A stretch of DNA of 19,647 bases from Candidatus Aerophobota bacterium (GCA_030616535.1 JAUWXE010000010.1:1-19647), one strand, 5' to 3'; positions 7,074-15,517 are shown, counted from the stretch's first letter. Numbers and translations: made by a program. Notes: generated by a model not told the origin, from the sequence alone.

Positions 7074-7101
7074 ATTCACTATTCACCACTCACTATTCAC
7101 A
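7074..7101. repeat. Degenerate 7-bp tandem repeat, four units
   Basis: Four units of ATTCACN or a close variant (ATTCACT, ATTCACC, ACTCACT, ATTCACA) run at an exact 7-base period. The complement, GTGAAT, is the core of the tracts at 7021 and 11843. It sits in the divergent mreB/foldase gap. Confidence 0.8.
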
Positions 7102-7117
7102 ATTTTTGCTGATATAA

Positions 7118-7273
7118 GGCTTCTGGCTGCGCCACCTTCGGTCCGGGGAAAGTCCCTCGATAGGCGTATAAGTCTTCTAAATACTAATCCTTGCCTGAGG
7201 AATCAAGAAAGGCTGGTCAATTTGCAAAATTTAGGGAAAGATATATAATTATCAGGTAGCCTACCCAGAGGCT
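7118..7273 (+). other. Possible structured RNA region upstream of the foldase gene
   Basis: The ends GGCTTCTGG (7118-7126) and CCAGAGGCT (7265-7273) can pair over 9 positions, two of them G-U. Near the 5' side, CTGCGCC, a CCTTCGG turn, GGGGAAAGTCC and ATAGG resemble the P3 to P4 start of bacterial class A RNase P RNA, which usually reads GAGGAAAGTCC then ATAGGG. The rest of that RNA is missing: at 156 bases the region is far too short, and no 3' P4 strand (ACAGAAnCCGGC type) follows. It may be a remnant, an unassigned RNA or leader, or coincidence. The promoter at 7222-7249 lies inside it, which argues against one continuous functional transcript. Confidence 0.25.
7222..7249 (+). promoter_or_regulatory. 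Candidate sigma-70 promoter of the PpiD-like gene
   Basis: TTGCAA (7222-7227), a 16-base spacer, then a perfect TATAAT (7244-7249). Transcription would start near 7256, giving a leader of about 33 bases to the GTG at 7289. The leader contains a small hairpin, TAGCC paired with GGCTA, just before the ribosome site. Confidence 0.62.
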
Positions 7274-7288
7274 ATGAGGAGAGTTGAA

Positions 7289-9181
7289 GTGATATTGCAA
7301 GATTTAAGAAAATCAATGAAGCCCATGATGTGGATAATACTTATAGCTTTTGTCGCCTCCCTACCCCTCATGTATCTACGTTATAGAGCCGGCGGTAATG
7401 GCCAAAAACCTCTAGCTAAAGTTAATGGTGTCTCCATTTCCTATGCAAGCTTCGCCAAGAGCTATAGTGATGTCTATGAGAGGTACCAGCAAACATCCGG
7501 CGGACAAATTTCTCCGCAGGTGGAAACCTACTTAAAGTACCAGGTATTGGCCCAGCTCATAACTAACGAAATCCTCTGGCAGGAAGCTAACAGGGCAAAA
7601 ATCAGGATAGGCGAGGAAGAACTGACTGAGGCCATCGAAAGAATAATGAGGCGCTTTCCCTCTCGGGAGGCCTTCATAAGATTTCTCGACTACCAGCGCA
7701 TTTCTTACCGTGATCTGAAAGAGCAAATCAGAAAGCAGCTAGCCATAAATGGGCTCACCCAGCGAATTCAGGATAGCGTGGGAGTAACTGACCAGGAAGT
7801 CAAGGACTACTGGCTAAATGAAAATGAGAAGATAAAGGCTGCCTATGTTTTCCTGCCCCCTAAAAAATATAAAAAGGAAGCCATAGTTAGTCAGGAGGAG
7901 ATAGCCACCTATTATGACAAACACAAAGAAGACTTTACTATCCCCGAGAGAGTAAAAGTGGACTATCTTTTAATAAGTCCGGAAGAATTTACCAAAAAAA
8001 TCAAAGTTACCGAAAAAGAACTAGAGTCCTACTATGAGGAACATCCAGCTAATTTCGAAGTTCCGGAAAAAAGAAGAGTCAGTCATATTCTTATCAAACT
8101 ACCCCCCTCAGCCAGTGAAAAGGAAGAAGAGAATGCAAAAAAGAAGATAGAAGAGATTCAAAAGAAGCTAGAAGAGGGAGTTGATTTCGCAACCCTGGCC
8201 AGGAAATACTCTCAAGATTCCTCTTCTGCTAAAAAAGGGGGTGACCTGGAGTTTTTCACCTATTCAGAGATGATTCCTTCTTTCAGTAAAGCTGCTTTTT
8301 CTTTGAAAAAAGAAGGTGAGGTCAGTGGAATAGTTAGAAGTCCCTTTGGCTATCATCTAATTAAATTGACCGGGATAAAACAAGTCTACACCGAGCCTTT
8401 TGACAAAGTAAAACCTCAGATTAAAAAACTACTGATAGAGCAAAAAAGCGAAGAGTTTGCTAAGAAAGAGGCAGAGAGGGTGAGGGAAAGAATCGAGGAG
8501 AAAAAGATAACCTTTACCGACTACGTAAAAAAGCATCCCTTTCGATATAACTCCACCCCATTTTTCTCCTCCACGGAAAAAGTCGAAGACGTGGGATGGG
8601 TCCCTCAATTCAATCAGGTTTCCTTTTCCTTAGAACCCGGGAAAATTAGCTCTGTAGTGCCAATCCCCCAGGGATATTCTATATTGAAACTGGCGGAACG
8701 AAAACCCTCCCGCATTCCGCCGTTAAAGGAGATAGCCCCAAAAGTAAAAGAGAAGGTAGTGGAAGAGAAAGCGAAAAGAATAGCCGAGGAAAAAGCAAAA
8801 CATATACAAGAAGAGCTAAAGAAGGGTAAGGATCTATCTTCTCTGGCTAAGAAATTCGGTGTGGAGTATAAGAGTTTAAAATACTTTAAGAGGGGGGACT
8901 GGATAGAGGAGCTCGGAGACAAAGACCGAGAAAAATTTATGGAGACCGCCTTTTCTCTAGCACAAGGAGAGATAAGCCCACCAATATGGCTAAGCAAAGG
9001 ATACTATATAATAAAATTGATGGGAAGGGACCTTTTTCTTGAGGAGTTTACCAAAGAAAGAGAAAAATTTACCGAAGATCTAATTTCCCGCAAAAAAGCA
9101 GAAGAGCTTAGCCTCTGGCTCCAAAAAATAAGAGAGAAAGCAAAAATAGAAGACAATTCCCGCCTATTCTTCTCCCCTTAA
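7289..9181 (+). CDS. Membrane-anchored parvulin-type peptidyl-prolyl isomerase (SurA/PpiD-like)
   Basis: A periplasmic folding factor held in the inner membrane by one N-terminal helix. The GTG at 7289 is preferred: AGGAG ends 7 bases upstream and the product begins MILQDLRKSMKPMMWIILIAF, like PpiD-type proteins; the ATG at 7274 has its only SD-like bases too close. Counting from that ATG, the membrane helix is about 17-35, the SurA_N-like chaperone region 45-180, and a parvulin domain about 263-369 with RRVSHILIKL, KYSQDSSSAKKGGDLEFF and SPFGYHLIKL. A second, degenerate parvulin-like region (about 435-480) contains GYSILKLAER, followed by a helical region and another GYYIIKLMGRD segment. It overlaps convergent yajC by 18 bases. 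Clients are probably outer-membrane or secreted proteins (inference). Confidence 0.88.
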   Translation: MILQDLRKSMKPMMWIILIAFVASLPLMYLRYRAGGNGQKPLAKVNGVSISYASFAKSYSDVYERYQQTSGGQISPQVETYLKYQVLAQLITNEILWQEANRAKIRIGEEELTEAIERIMRRFPSREAFIRFLDYQRISYRDLKEQIRKQLAINGLTQRIQDSVGVTDQEVKDYWLNENEKIKAAYVFLPPKKYKKEAIVSQEEIATYYDKHKEDFTIPERVKVDYLLISPEEFTKKIKVTEKELESYYEEHPANFEVPEKRRVSHILIKLPPSASEKEEENAKKKIEEIQKKLEEGVDFATLARKYSQDSSSAKKGGDLEFFTYSEMIPSFSKAAFSLKKEGEVSGIVRSPFGYHLIKLTGIKQVYTEPFDKVKPQIKKLLIEQKSEEFAKKEAERVRERIEEKKITFTDYVKKHPFRYNSTPFFSSTEKVEDVGWVPQFNQVSFSLEPGKISSVVPIPQGYSILKLAERKPSRIPPLKEIAPKVKEKVVEEKAKRIAEEKAKHIQEELKKGKDLSSLAKKFGVEYKSLKYFKRGDWIEELGDKDREKFMETAFSLAQGEISPPIWLSKGYYIIKLMGRDLFLEEFTKEREKFTEDLISRKKAEELSLWLQKIREKAKIEDNSRLFFSP

Positions 9182-9475
9182 TTGAGAAACACAGCTTCTC
9201 TGTATTCTTAGCTTAACCTGATTAGCTGCCTCTATTTCCACGTAACTTTTTTTTAGCTTGGTGATGGTTCCGTAGAGACCTCCGGTAGTGATTATTTTGT
9301 CTCCTCTCTTTAAATTCCTCACCATTTCTCGATGTTCCTTCTGCTTTCTTCTCTGAGGCAGAATGAGAAGAAAATAAAAGATTACAAAGATGAGGATTAG
9401 AGGCATAAGAGTAGTAACCATGCCTCCTGCTCCCGGTGCTACTTGCCCATCAATAGCCCAGGCAATTGCATACAC
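9164..9475 (-). CDS. yajC: Preprotein translocase subunit YajC
   Basis: YajC is a small single-span protein of the SecDF-YajC complex that assists SecYEG protein export. The 103-residue product has a short periplasmic start, a membrane helix (about 20-40, MPLILIFVIFYFLLILPQ) followed by the classic RRKQKEH basic stretch, and a soluble domain with LKRGDKIITTGGLYGTI. The start is GTG, supported by AAAGGAGG 6 bases upstream. It is the last gene of queA-tgt-yajC, a common bacterial order usually followed by secD and secF. Here secDF is absent and the 3' end overlaps the convergent foldase gene. Confidence 0.94.
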   Translation of the reverse strand: MYAIAWAIDGQVAPGAGGMVTTLMPLILIFVIFYFLLILPQRRKQKEHREMVRNLKRGDKIITTGGLYGTITKLKKSYVEIEAANQVKLRIQRSCVSQLRGEE

Positions 9476-9503
9476 TTTGAGCCTCCTTTCTTAACTCCAT
9501 TTA

Positions 9504-10637
9504 TTAATTGGCATGCCATTTCCTCTGATAGTTTTCCATAAACTCCCTTTTAAAATTTTTGAAAGAATTGTCTCTAATCGCCTCCCCTGAGAGCTCCATC
9601 AATCGAGCCAGAAAATAAAGATTATGATAAGTAGTAAGTCGCATCCCCAGAATTTCCCTGGCCCAGAGTAGATGCCTGAGGTAGGCCCGAGAAAAATTTT
9701 TGCAGGTGTAGCATCCACAATCTGGGTCCAGCGGTCCTGAATCTTGCTTATAGGCCGCATTCTTAATGATTATTTGACCCCTGTGGGTGAAAACTGCACC
9801 ATTTCGAGCAATACGAGTGGGAAGGGCACAATCAAACATATCTATTCCCAGGGAGATGCAGTCAAGGAGTTCTTCCGGAGTTCCTACCCCCATTAGATAA
9901 CGGGGTCGAAGGACCGGAAGATATTGAGTGGTATATTCTATTATCTCTCGTCTTAAGGTTGGTGATTCCCCTACGCTTAGGCCCCCCAGAGCATAACCAT
10001 CGAAGCCTATCTCAACCAACTCCTCAACGCATCTCTTTCTCAAATCCTTAAAAGTGCTCCCCTGCACTATCCCAAATAATCCCCTCTTTTCATCTTTCAC
10101 CCAACTACCTCGAGTGACCCTGGCCCAATTCAGGGTTCTATCCAAGGCCTTCTCTGCCTGGGTATGAGAAATGGGATGGGGAGTGCACTGGTCGAGAACC
10201 ATAATTAGGTCTGATCCTAAAGCAAGCTGAATCTTTAAGATTTCTTCCGGGGTTAAAAAATGATTTGAGCCATCAAGGTGAGATTTAAACCTTACCCCTT
10301 TTTCTTCCGATTTTTGCAAAGAGGATATACTGAAGATCTGATATCCTCCGCTATCAGTAATTATGACTCCATTCCAGTTCATAAATCTATGCAAGCCTCC
10401 CATTTTTTCAATTATCTGACAGCCGGGGCGAAGATAAAGATGATAGGTATTGCAGAGAATAACCTTTATTCCAATTTCCCTTAGTTCGTCAGGAGAGAGA
10501 GTCTTGACGCACCCCTGGGTACCCACGGGCATAAAAACAGGGGTGGAGAAAGAACCATGAGAAGCAGAGATCTCTCCCTGTCGTGCTCCACTCGATGAAT
10601 CCTCATGAATGAGTGTAAATTGCAATCTCTTGTCCAC
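9504..10637 (-). CDS. tgt: tRNA-guanine transglycosylase (queuosine pathway)
   Basis: Exchanges guanine-34 of GUN-anticodon tRNAs for preQ1, the first tRNA-level step of queuosine synthesis. The 377-residue length is typical. Visible features are the substrate-pocket aspartate in ITDSGGYQIFS, the catalytic aspartate in GIDMFDCALPTR, and a zinc site of C-x-C-x2-C in DCGCYTCKNF plus the histidine in TTYHNLYF. The start is GTG at 10637 with GAGG close upstream. It lies 47 bases after queA and 28 bases before yajC, consistent with one transcript. No preQ1 synthesis genes (queD, queE, queC) are in the window. Confidence 0.96.
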   Translation of the reverse strand: MDKRLQFTLIHEDSSSGARQGEISASHGSFSTPVFMPVGTQGCVKTLSPDELREIGIKVILCNTYHLYLRPGCQIIEKMGGLHRFMNWNGVIITDSGGYQIFSISSLQKSEEKGVRFKSHLDGSNHFLTPEEILKIQLALGSDLIMVLDQCTPHPISHTQAEKALDRTLNWARVTRGSWVKDEKRGLFGIVQGSTFKDLRKRCVEELVEIGFDGYALGGLSVGESPTLRREIIEYTTQYLPVLRPRYLMGVGTPEELLDCISLGIDMFDCALPTRIARNGAVFTHRGQIIIKNAAYKQDSGPLDPDCGCYTCKNFSRAYLRHLLWAREILGMRLTTYHNLYFLARLMELSGEAIRDNSFKNFKREFMENYQRKWHAN

Positions 10638-10684
10638 TGACCTCGTGGCTTATGCGTTTTATAATATCAGGGATGGGAAGGAAG

Positions 10685-11722
10685 TCAAACAATGAGCATG
10701 GCATCACCAAAGGATAAAAAGCGATATCGCCGCTTTATGGCCTCCCGGTAGGCAGTTAACAATTTCTCCTTACCCGCAAAAGCGGCCACCAGGAGAACAA
10801 GGGAAGATCCGGGTATATGAAAATTGGTAAGGAGGGCTTCAACTATCTTGAACTTGTATCCCGGATAGATAAAGAGATTTGTCCATCCCTTACCTGATTT
10901 GACTAAACTTGATCTCGTAGTCTGTGTCTCTAGAGCCCGCGTGGTAGTAGTGCCGATAGCTACTACGCGGTGGCCTCTTTCCTTGACCCGGTTGATAACC
11001 GCAGCAGTTTCCTCATCGATTTTAAAATACTCTCCGGGAATAGCGTTCTTCTCAACCTCGGCCTCAGGCAAAGGCTTGAAACTAGCCCATCCTGTATGCA
11101 GGGTGATTTCAGCGATATTTATTCGGTTTCTTTTCATACTCTGGAGCAGAGAAGAGGTGAAATGTAGGCCTGCTGTAGGAGCGGCCACGGCCCCTTCCTC
11201 TTTAGCGTAAACGGTCTGATATCTTTTTTTATCCCGGAAAGTAGGACCGGTGACTCTTTTAATATAAGGCGGAAGGGGAATCTGACCTACTTTGGCCAGA
11301 AGCTGCTTAACCTTTTCTAAGGGACTAAATTCAACAATGGCTTTCGAGCCTTCAACTCTATTTATAATCTCTGCTTTGAGTTCTGTTCCCGGAAAAAAAA
11401 TCTGACTTCCCTCTTTTATTCTTCGGGCAGGCCTTAGCAAGCACTCCCACCTGCCTATTTTCTTTTCTTCTAGAAGAAAAATCTCAATCTTTCCTCCCGT
11501 TTCTACCTTTCTTCCCTTTAGTCGGGCCGGGATCACCCTAGTGTTATTCAAAACAACCACATCACCCTGATGGAGAAACTGTTCCAGTTCAGAAAATCTT
11601 CGGTGCTCAATTTCTCCTCCTTTTCTATGAAGCACCATAAGGCGAGAGCTATTTCTAGGAGTAAGAGGCTGCTGAGCGATAAGGTCTTTAGGCAAATGAT
11701 AATTGAAATCCTCCAATCTCAC
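10685..11722 (-). CDS. queA: S-adenosylmethionine:tRNA ribosyltransferase-isomerase
   Basis: Transfers and isomerises the ribosyl group of S-adenosylmethionine onto preQ1 in tRNA, giving epoxyqueuosine; it acts directly after Tgt. The 345-residue product starts MRLEDFNYHLPKDLIAQQPL and has family segments VVLNNTRVIPARLKG, PLPPYIKR, YQTVYAKEEGAVAAPTAGLHF, ITLHTGWASF and FHIPGSSLV. The start is GTG with GGAGAGGAG 9 bases upstream. It is the first gene of queA-tgt-yajC, divergent from pilB; the shared upstream region is 11723-11957. Confidence 0.96.
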   Translation of the reverse strand: MRLEDFNYHLPKDLIAQQPLTPRNSSRLMVLHRKGGEIEHRRFSELEQFLHQGDVVVLNNTRVIPARLKGRKVETGGKIEIFLLEEKKIGRWECLLRPARRIKEGSQIFFPGTELKAEIINRVEGSKAIVEFSPLEKVKQLLAKVGQIPLPPYIKRVTGPTFRDKKRYQTVYAKEEGAVAAPTAGLHFTSSLLQSMKRNRINIAEITLHTGWASFKPLPEAEVEKNAIPGEYFKIDEETAAVINRVKERGHRVVAIGTTTTRALETQTTRSSLVKSGKGWTNLFIYPGYKFKIVEALLTNFHIPGSSLVLLVAAFAGKEKLLTAYREAIKRRYRFLSFGDAMLIV

Positions 11723-11784
11723 CTCTATTTTCTCCTCTCCTTTCAGGGTCCTTAAAGATATTTAAGGAAAATTGCCATAATCTA

Positions 11785-11812
11785 AGATTATCATCAATTT
11801 CCCCGTCGTCAA
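11785..11812 (-). promoter_or_regulatory. Candidate promoter of queA-tgt-yajC
   Basis: On the minus strand: TTGACG (11812-11807), a 16-base spacer, then TAATCT (11790-11785), a weak -10. The main support is position and the shared upstream block that ends at this same -35, as at mreB. Confidence 0.4.
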
Positions 11813-11874
11813 GAGAATCTCGGGACCTTTCCCCTCTGTCGCTGTATATCGTGAAACGTGAATGGTGAGACGTA
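11808..11874 (-). repeat. Promoter-upstream block, copy B (queA)
   Basis: Gapless partner of 6986-7052 (49 of 67 identities by hand count). On the minus strand it ends exactly at TTGAC of the queA promoter. The block includes a conserved CAGCGAC and TCCC at fixed spacing. Confidence 0.7.
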
Positions 11875-11884
11875 AGAGGTGAAG
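11843..11884. repeat. Degenerate 7-bp tandem repeat, six units
   Basis: Six consecutive heptamers with GT at positions 2-3, such as CGTGAAA, CGTGAAT and GGTGAGA. The tract lies between the divergent queA and pilB promoters and stays in register with the tract at 7021-7055 when the two upstream blocks are aligned. Confidence 0.78.
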
Positions 11885-11896
11885 AATAGGGGGAGT

Positions 11897-11924
11897 TTGA
11901 CAAACTTTTAGATGAGAATACAAT
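11897..11924 (+). promoter_or_regulatory. Candidate sigma-70 promoter of the pil/gsp operon
   Basis: TTGACA (11897-11902), a 16-base spacer, then TACAAT (11919-11924). The expected transcription start near 11931 lies downstream of the GTG at 11928, so translation must begin later, at the ATG at 11958. Confidence 0.7.
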
Positions 11925-11957
11925 AAAGTGTCGATTTCACTTCCAGAGGTTAGGATA

Positions 11958-13679
11958 ATGGCAAGGACTGGTAGACTCAGTCTTACCAATGTTTTGCTTA
12001 AAGAAGGATTCATCGTGGAGGAGGATTTAAAGAAAGCTGAACAGTATCAACGAGATAATGGGGGAGTTCTCTCCTACATTTTAGTCAAGCTAGGGTTAAT
12101 CACAGAGGAACAGATTGTAGTGGGCCTTGCCGAACAGTTAGGAATCCCCCATATGAAGCTTACCAACTATAGATTGGACCCCGAGGTGATGAAGCTCCTT
12201 CCAGAGAGAATAATTAGAAAAGATAAAGTGATTCTCCTCTCTCAATCCGGAAATACTCTCACTGTCGCCACAGCTGATCCTCTCAATGTTTTAATGATTG
12301 ACGATTTAAAAGCTATAACAGGCTACAACATTCAGACTATTGTGGCTGCCCCTTCCGAAATTGAACAGGTCATGGAGGACTATTACTCTACCAGAGCTAC
12401 TATGAACCTGGACAAATTAATTGCGCAATCTGAAAAAGAAACAGAGACCGGACTAGAGGTAGTTAGAGACGAGAAATCAATGGATCTGGACAGATTAATA
12501 AGAGAGGCGGAAGAAGCTCCCATCATTAAAATAGCCAATTTGATTCTCTCTCGAGCTATAAAGGAAAGAGCCAGTGATATTCACATCGAGCCTTTTGAGA
12601 AGAAGGTAACGGTCAGGTATAGGATAGATGGCATTCTTTATCCCATTATTACCATTCCTAAGAGGGTACAGAATGCGGTCGTCTCCAGGATAAAAATATT
12701 ATCTGAGCTGGATATCGCTGAACACCGACTCCCCCAGGATGGAAGATTCAGGGTAAAGGCATACAACCGGGATATAGACTTTCGTGTCTCTACTATCCCT
12801 ACCCGGTTTGGAGAGAAAGTGGTAATGCGTCTTCTTGATAAGGCCCAACTAATGGGTCTGACCATTGATAAGCTGGGATTGGAAGAAAATGTTCTGGAGA
12901 AATATCAAAGGGCCGTTAGGCAACCATATGGAATGATCGTCCTCACCGGTCCTACCAGTTGTGGAAAATCCACTTCCCTCTACGCTGCTATTAGAACTAT
13001 TAACAGCCCCGACAAAAATATTCTTACCATTGAGGATCCAGTAGAATACGAAGCTGAGGGAGTTAATCAGGTTCAGGTTCATGAGGAAATTGGATTGACA
13101 TTCCCCAGAGTTCTGAGGGCTTTTCTCCGTCAGGACCCGGATATCATTATGCTAGGAGAAATGAGAGATCGGGAGACCGCCGATATCGGGATCAAAGCCG
13201 CTCTGACCGGACACCTCCTTTTCACCACTCTTCATACCAACGATGCTCCTGGAGCTATAGCCAGATTAATCAACATGGAAGTAGAGCCTTTTCTTATTTC
13301 CGGTGCTCTTATCTTTGTAGGAGCACAAAAACTTATGCGAAGAGTATGTAAAAATTGTGCCTCCTCTTATCATCTTTCAAAAAGACTTCTCAAAGAGTTA
13401 GAGATAGAAGATGAAGTAGATAAGGATCTTGTGTTTTACAAAGCAAAAGGGTGTCGTCTGTGCAACAATACCGGATATAGGGGAAGAATGGCCGTAATGG
13501 AAGCTTTAGAAATTGATGATGATATCAGGGAGCTAATTCTCAGGAAAGCCCCGGCTGTTGAAATTAGAAAAACTGCCCTTTCCAATGGAATGATTCCTTT
13601 AAGGAAAAACGCTCTGGCTAAGGTAATTAGAGGAGAAACAACCCTGGAGGAATTAGCCAGGGTAGCCGGAACCGTGTAA
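11958..13679 (+). CDS. pilB: Type II secretion/type IV pilus assembly ATPase (GspE/PilB)
   Basis: A cytoplasmic hexameric ATPase that powers pseudopilus or pilus extension. The ATG at 11958 has AGAGGT 8 bases upstream and lies downstream of the promoter start; it gives 573 residues. The N-terminal MshEN-type domain (about 1-140) is followed by the ATPase domain: Walker A GPTSCGKST (331-339), an Asp box with ILTIEDPVEYE, Walker B DPDIIMLGEMRD and the His box GHLLFTTLHTNDAPGAI. Two cysteine pairs, CKNC and CRLC, form the usual zinc-binding insertion. The P-loop is unusual because Ser-Cys replaces the common Gly-Ser. GspE and PilB cannot be told apart by sequence alone; gene order pilB-pilC-pilin-pilD fits either. 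No PilT is present. Confidence 0.93.
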   Translation: MARTGRLSLTNVLLKEGFIVEEDLKKAEQYQRDNGGVLSYILVKLGLITEEQIVVGLAEQLGIPHMKLTNYRLDPEVMKLLPERIIRKDKVILLSQSGNTLTVATADPLNVLMIDDLKAITGYNIQTIVAAPSEIEQVMEDYYSTRATMNLDKLIAQSEKETETGLEVVRDEKSMDLDRLIREAEEAPIIKIANLILSRAIKERASDIHIEPFEKKVTVRYRIDGILYPIITIPKRVQNAVVSRIKILSELDIAEHRLPQDGRFRVKAYNRDIDFRVSTIPTRFGEKVVMRLLDKAQLMGLTIDKLGLEENVLEKYQRAVRQPYGMIVLTGPTSCGKSTSLYAAIRTINSPDKNILTIEDPVEYEAEGVNQVQVHEEIGLTFPRVLRAFLRQDPDIIMLGEMRDRETADIGIKAALTGHLLFTTLHTNDAPGAIARLINMEVEPFLISGALIFVGAQKLMRRVCKNCASSYHLSKRLLKELEIEDEVDKDLVFYKAKGCRLCNNTGYRGRMAVMEALEIDDDIRELILRKAPAVEIRKTALSNGMIPLRKNALAKVIRGETTLEELARVAGTV

Positions 13680-13732
13680 TCGGGCTTTAGAGACTCGAAA
13701 AAATATCTGGCAAGGCTAATCAGAGAAAAAAA

Positions 13733-14968
13733 ATGGCTGCCTATCATTATTTAGCAATGGGTCAAGGAGGGAAAAAGGTCAGGGGAGTGATGGAAGCAGA
13801 TAGTGAGAGGCAGGTAGTAACTCAACTACGACCTCAGGGATTGACCGTTATCTCAATTAAAAAATCTCATGGCCTTTTTACTTCCATTGCCAGAAAGTCA
13901 ACTCTTAAGTTAGAGATTTTCAAACCCAGAGTAAAAACAAAAGATATAATTGTCTTCTTTCGCCAATTTGCCACCCTTATTAATGCAGGTCTTCCTATTG
14001 TGCAGACCCTGGCTATTATAATTGATCAAACTTCAAACTCAAGCTTGAAGGAAATAATTGGTGAGATAAAAAAAGATGTTGAAGCCGGAAAACCACTATC
14101 CGAGGCCTTAGCCAAACATCCCCGTGTATTTTCCCCTCTATCCTATAATATGGTGAGAGCTGGAGAAATGGGAGGAGTGCTTGATACTATCCTTACCAGA
14201 GTAGCCGGATATCTTGAGTCTATAGAAGATATAAAAGAACGAATAGCCTCGGCCATGCGTTATCCTATCTTCGTTACCTTCATGGCGGGAGGGCTCACCG
14301 CCGCCCTGATATTTTTTATTCTTCCCCAGATGAAGAGCCTTTTTGCCGAGTCACTTCATGCCGAACTTCCCGCTCTTACTCAATTTATGCTCAATCTATC
14401 AGATTTTGTCAGACAAGGATTTTATGTGATCCTCATTATCATAGGTGCTCTGGTTACGGCCTATTATCTTCTTCCCCGGTCCCCTAAAGGAGCCTATCTA
14501 TTGGACAATTTAAAATTAAAGTTCCCCGTGTTAGGAAAACTCTTTCACAAAATCTCTTTGTCCAGATTTGCCAGAACCCTAGCTCTTCTTTCTAACAGCG
14601 GGGTCCCCATTCTGGACAGTCTGGATATGACAGGAAAAACGGCGCAAAACCGGGTAATTGAAAAAGCTGTGGAAGAGGCAAAGTCCTCTTTAAAGGAAGG
14701 GGGAACTATCGCTGGACCCCTAAGAGAATACTGGGTGTTTCCCCCTATGATGGTGAGTATGATCTCGGTGGGTGAGCAAACGGGGGCCCTTGATCAGATG
14801 CTTAATAAAATCTCTGACTTTTATGATCAAGAGATTGAAACAATGGTTAATTCCCTGACCAGTATAATTGAGCCACTTTTGATAGGATTCCTAGGAGTAA
14901 CGGTGGGAATAGTAGTGGTAGCGATGTACCTACCATACTTTACCATGTTTCAACATATAGGAGGATGA
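13733..14968 (+). CDS. pilC: Type II secretion/type IV pilus inner-membrane platform protein (GspF/PilC)
   Basis: Polytopic inner-membrane platform that couples the PilB/GspE ATPase to pilin movement. The 411-residue product has two T2SSF domains: one starting near residue 70 (FFRQFATLINAGLPIVQTL, ending in the membrane segment AGGLTAALIFFILPQM) and one in the C-terminal half (SRFARTLALLSNSGVPILDSL to a final segment GFLGVTVGIVVVAMYLPYF). A third membrane segment lies between them (YVILIIIGALVTAYYLL). The ribosome site is weak, with a GAGA then an A-run before the ATG, 53 bases after pilB. It is followed 24 bases later by the pseudopilin gene. Confidence 0.94.
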   Translation: MAAYHYLAMGQGGKKVRGVMEADSERQVVTQLRPQGLTVISIKKSHGLFTSIARKSTLKLEIFKPRVKTKDIIVFFRQFATLINAGLPIVQTLAIIIDQTSNSSLKEIIGEIKKDVEAGKPLSEALAKHPRVFSPLSYNMVRAGEMGGVLDTILTRVAGYLESIEDIKERIASAMRYPIFVTFMAGGLTAALIFFILPQMKSLFAESLHAELPALTQFMLNLSDFVRQGFYVILIIIGALVTAYYLLPRSPKGAYLLDNLKLKFPVLGKLFHKISLSRFARTLALLSNSGVPILDSLDMTGKTAQNRVIEKAVEEAKSSLKEGGTIAGPLREYWVFPPMMVSMISVGEQTGALDQMLNKISDFYDQEIETMVNSLTSIIEPLLIGFLGVTVGIVVVAMYLPYFTMFQHIGG

Positions 14969-14992
14969 AAATAAAAGCGAGGTGAGAAAAAG

Positions 14993-15517
14993 ATGAGAAA
15001 ATTATCCAAGAAAAATGAAGGCTTTACTTTGATCGAGCTTCTGATCGTGGTGGCCATCATTGGTATAATAGCTGTGATTGCCATACCCAATTTCTTAGGA
15101 GCTCGAACCAAGGCCAGAGTGACCCGAGTATTTGCCGACATGCATGCCATAGCTGACGCCATCGAGTCCTATTCTGGGGACAATATCTCATATCCGGCAG
15201 ATCTGGATGCTTTGACTCCCGATTACATCACTAATCTACCCAAGGATCCCTTCGGAACGGCCGAGGTTCCTGGTTACAGGTATTACACCAATCCTGCTGT
15301 AGCCGGTGAAGAAATTGCAGGAACTGCTTGGCTTCTCATCTCTAACGGGCCAGATACCGACGAAGATGTACCAACTGGGGGAACTATTGACTGGACTGCT
15401 CGGGTAGCCGGACAACTAGGGGGCTCCGAAGGCGCAAGCTCAGGATATGGATTTGATTGGTATGACCCTGCTGCTGGTGCCACCAGTAACGGCGATCTGG
15501 GAAGAGGCGGACCTTAA
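14993..15517 (+). CDS. Major type IV pilin/GspG-like pseudopilin
   Basis: A secreted helical subunit polymerised by the PilB/PilC machine. The 174-residue precursor has a 10-residue basic leader ending in Gly, cut before Phe by the prepilin peptidase encoded next. The mature N terminus FTLIELLIVVAIIGIIAVIA has the required Glu at position 5 and a single hydrophobic helix. The globular part resembles GspG (KDPFGT, a Tyr-rich YRYYTNP strand and an acidic SNGPDTDED loop where GspG binds calcium). The C terminus is Gly/Ala-rich. GAGGTGAG lies about 8 bases upstream of the ATG. This is the only pilin-like gene in the cassette, so minor pseudopilins must be elsewhere. Confidence 0.92.
   Translation: MRKLSKKNEGFTLIELLIVVAIIGIIAVIAIPNFLGARTKARVTRVFADMHAIADAIESYSGDNISYPADLDALTPDYITNLPKDPFGTAEVPGYRYYTNPAVAGEEIAGTAWLLISNGPDTDEDVPTGGTIDWTARVAGQLGGSEGASSGYGFDWYDPAAGATSNGDLGRGGP

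Noticed and set aside
8614..8997. Minus-strand open frame of 127 codons inside the foldase gene
   Set aside because: It is a Ser/Phe-rich shadow of Lys/Glu-rich codons on the other strand.
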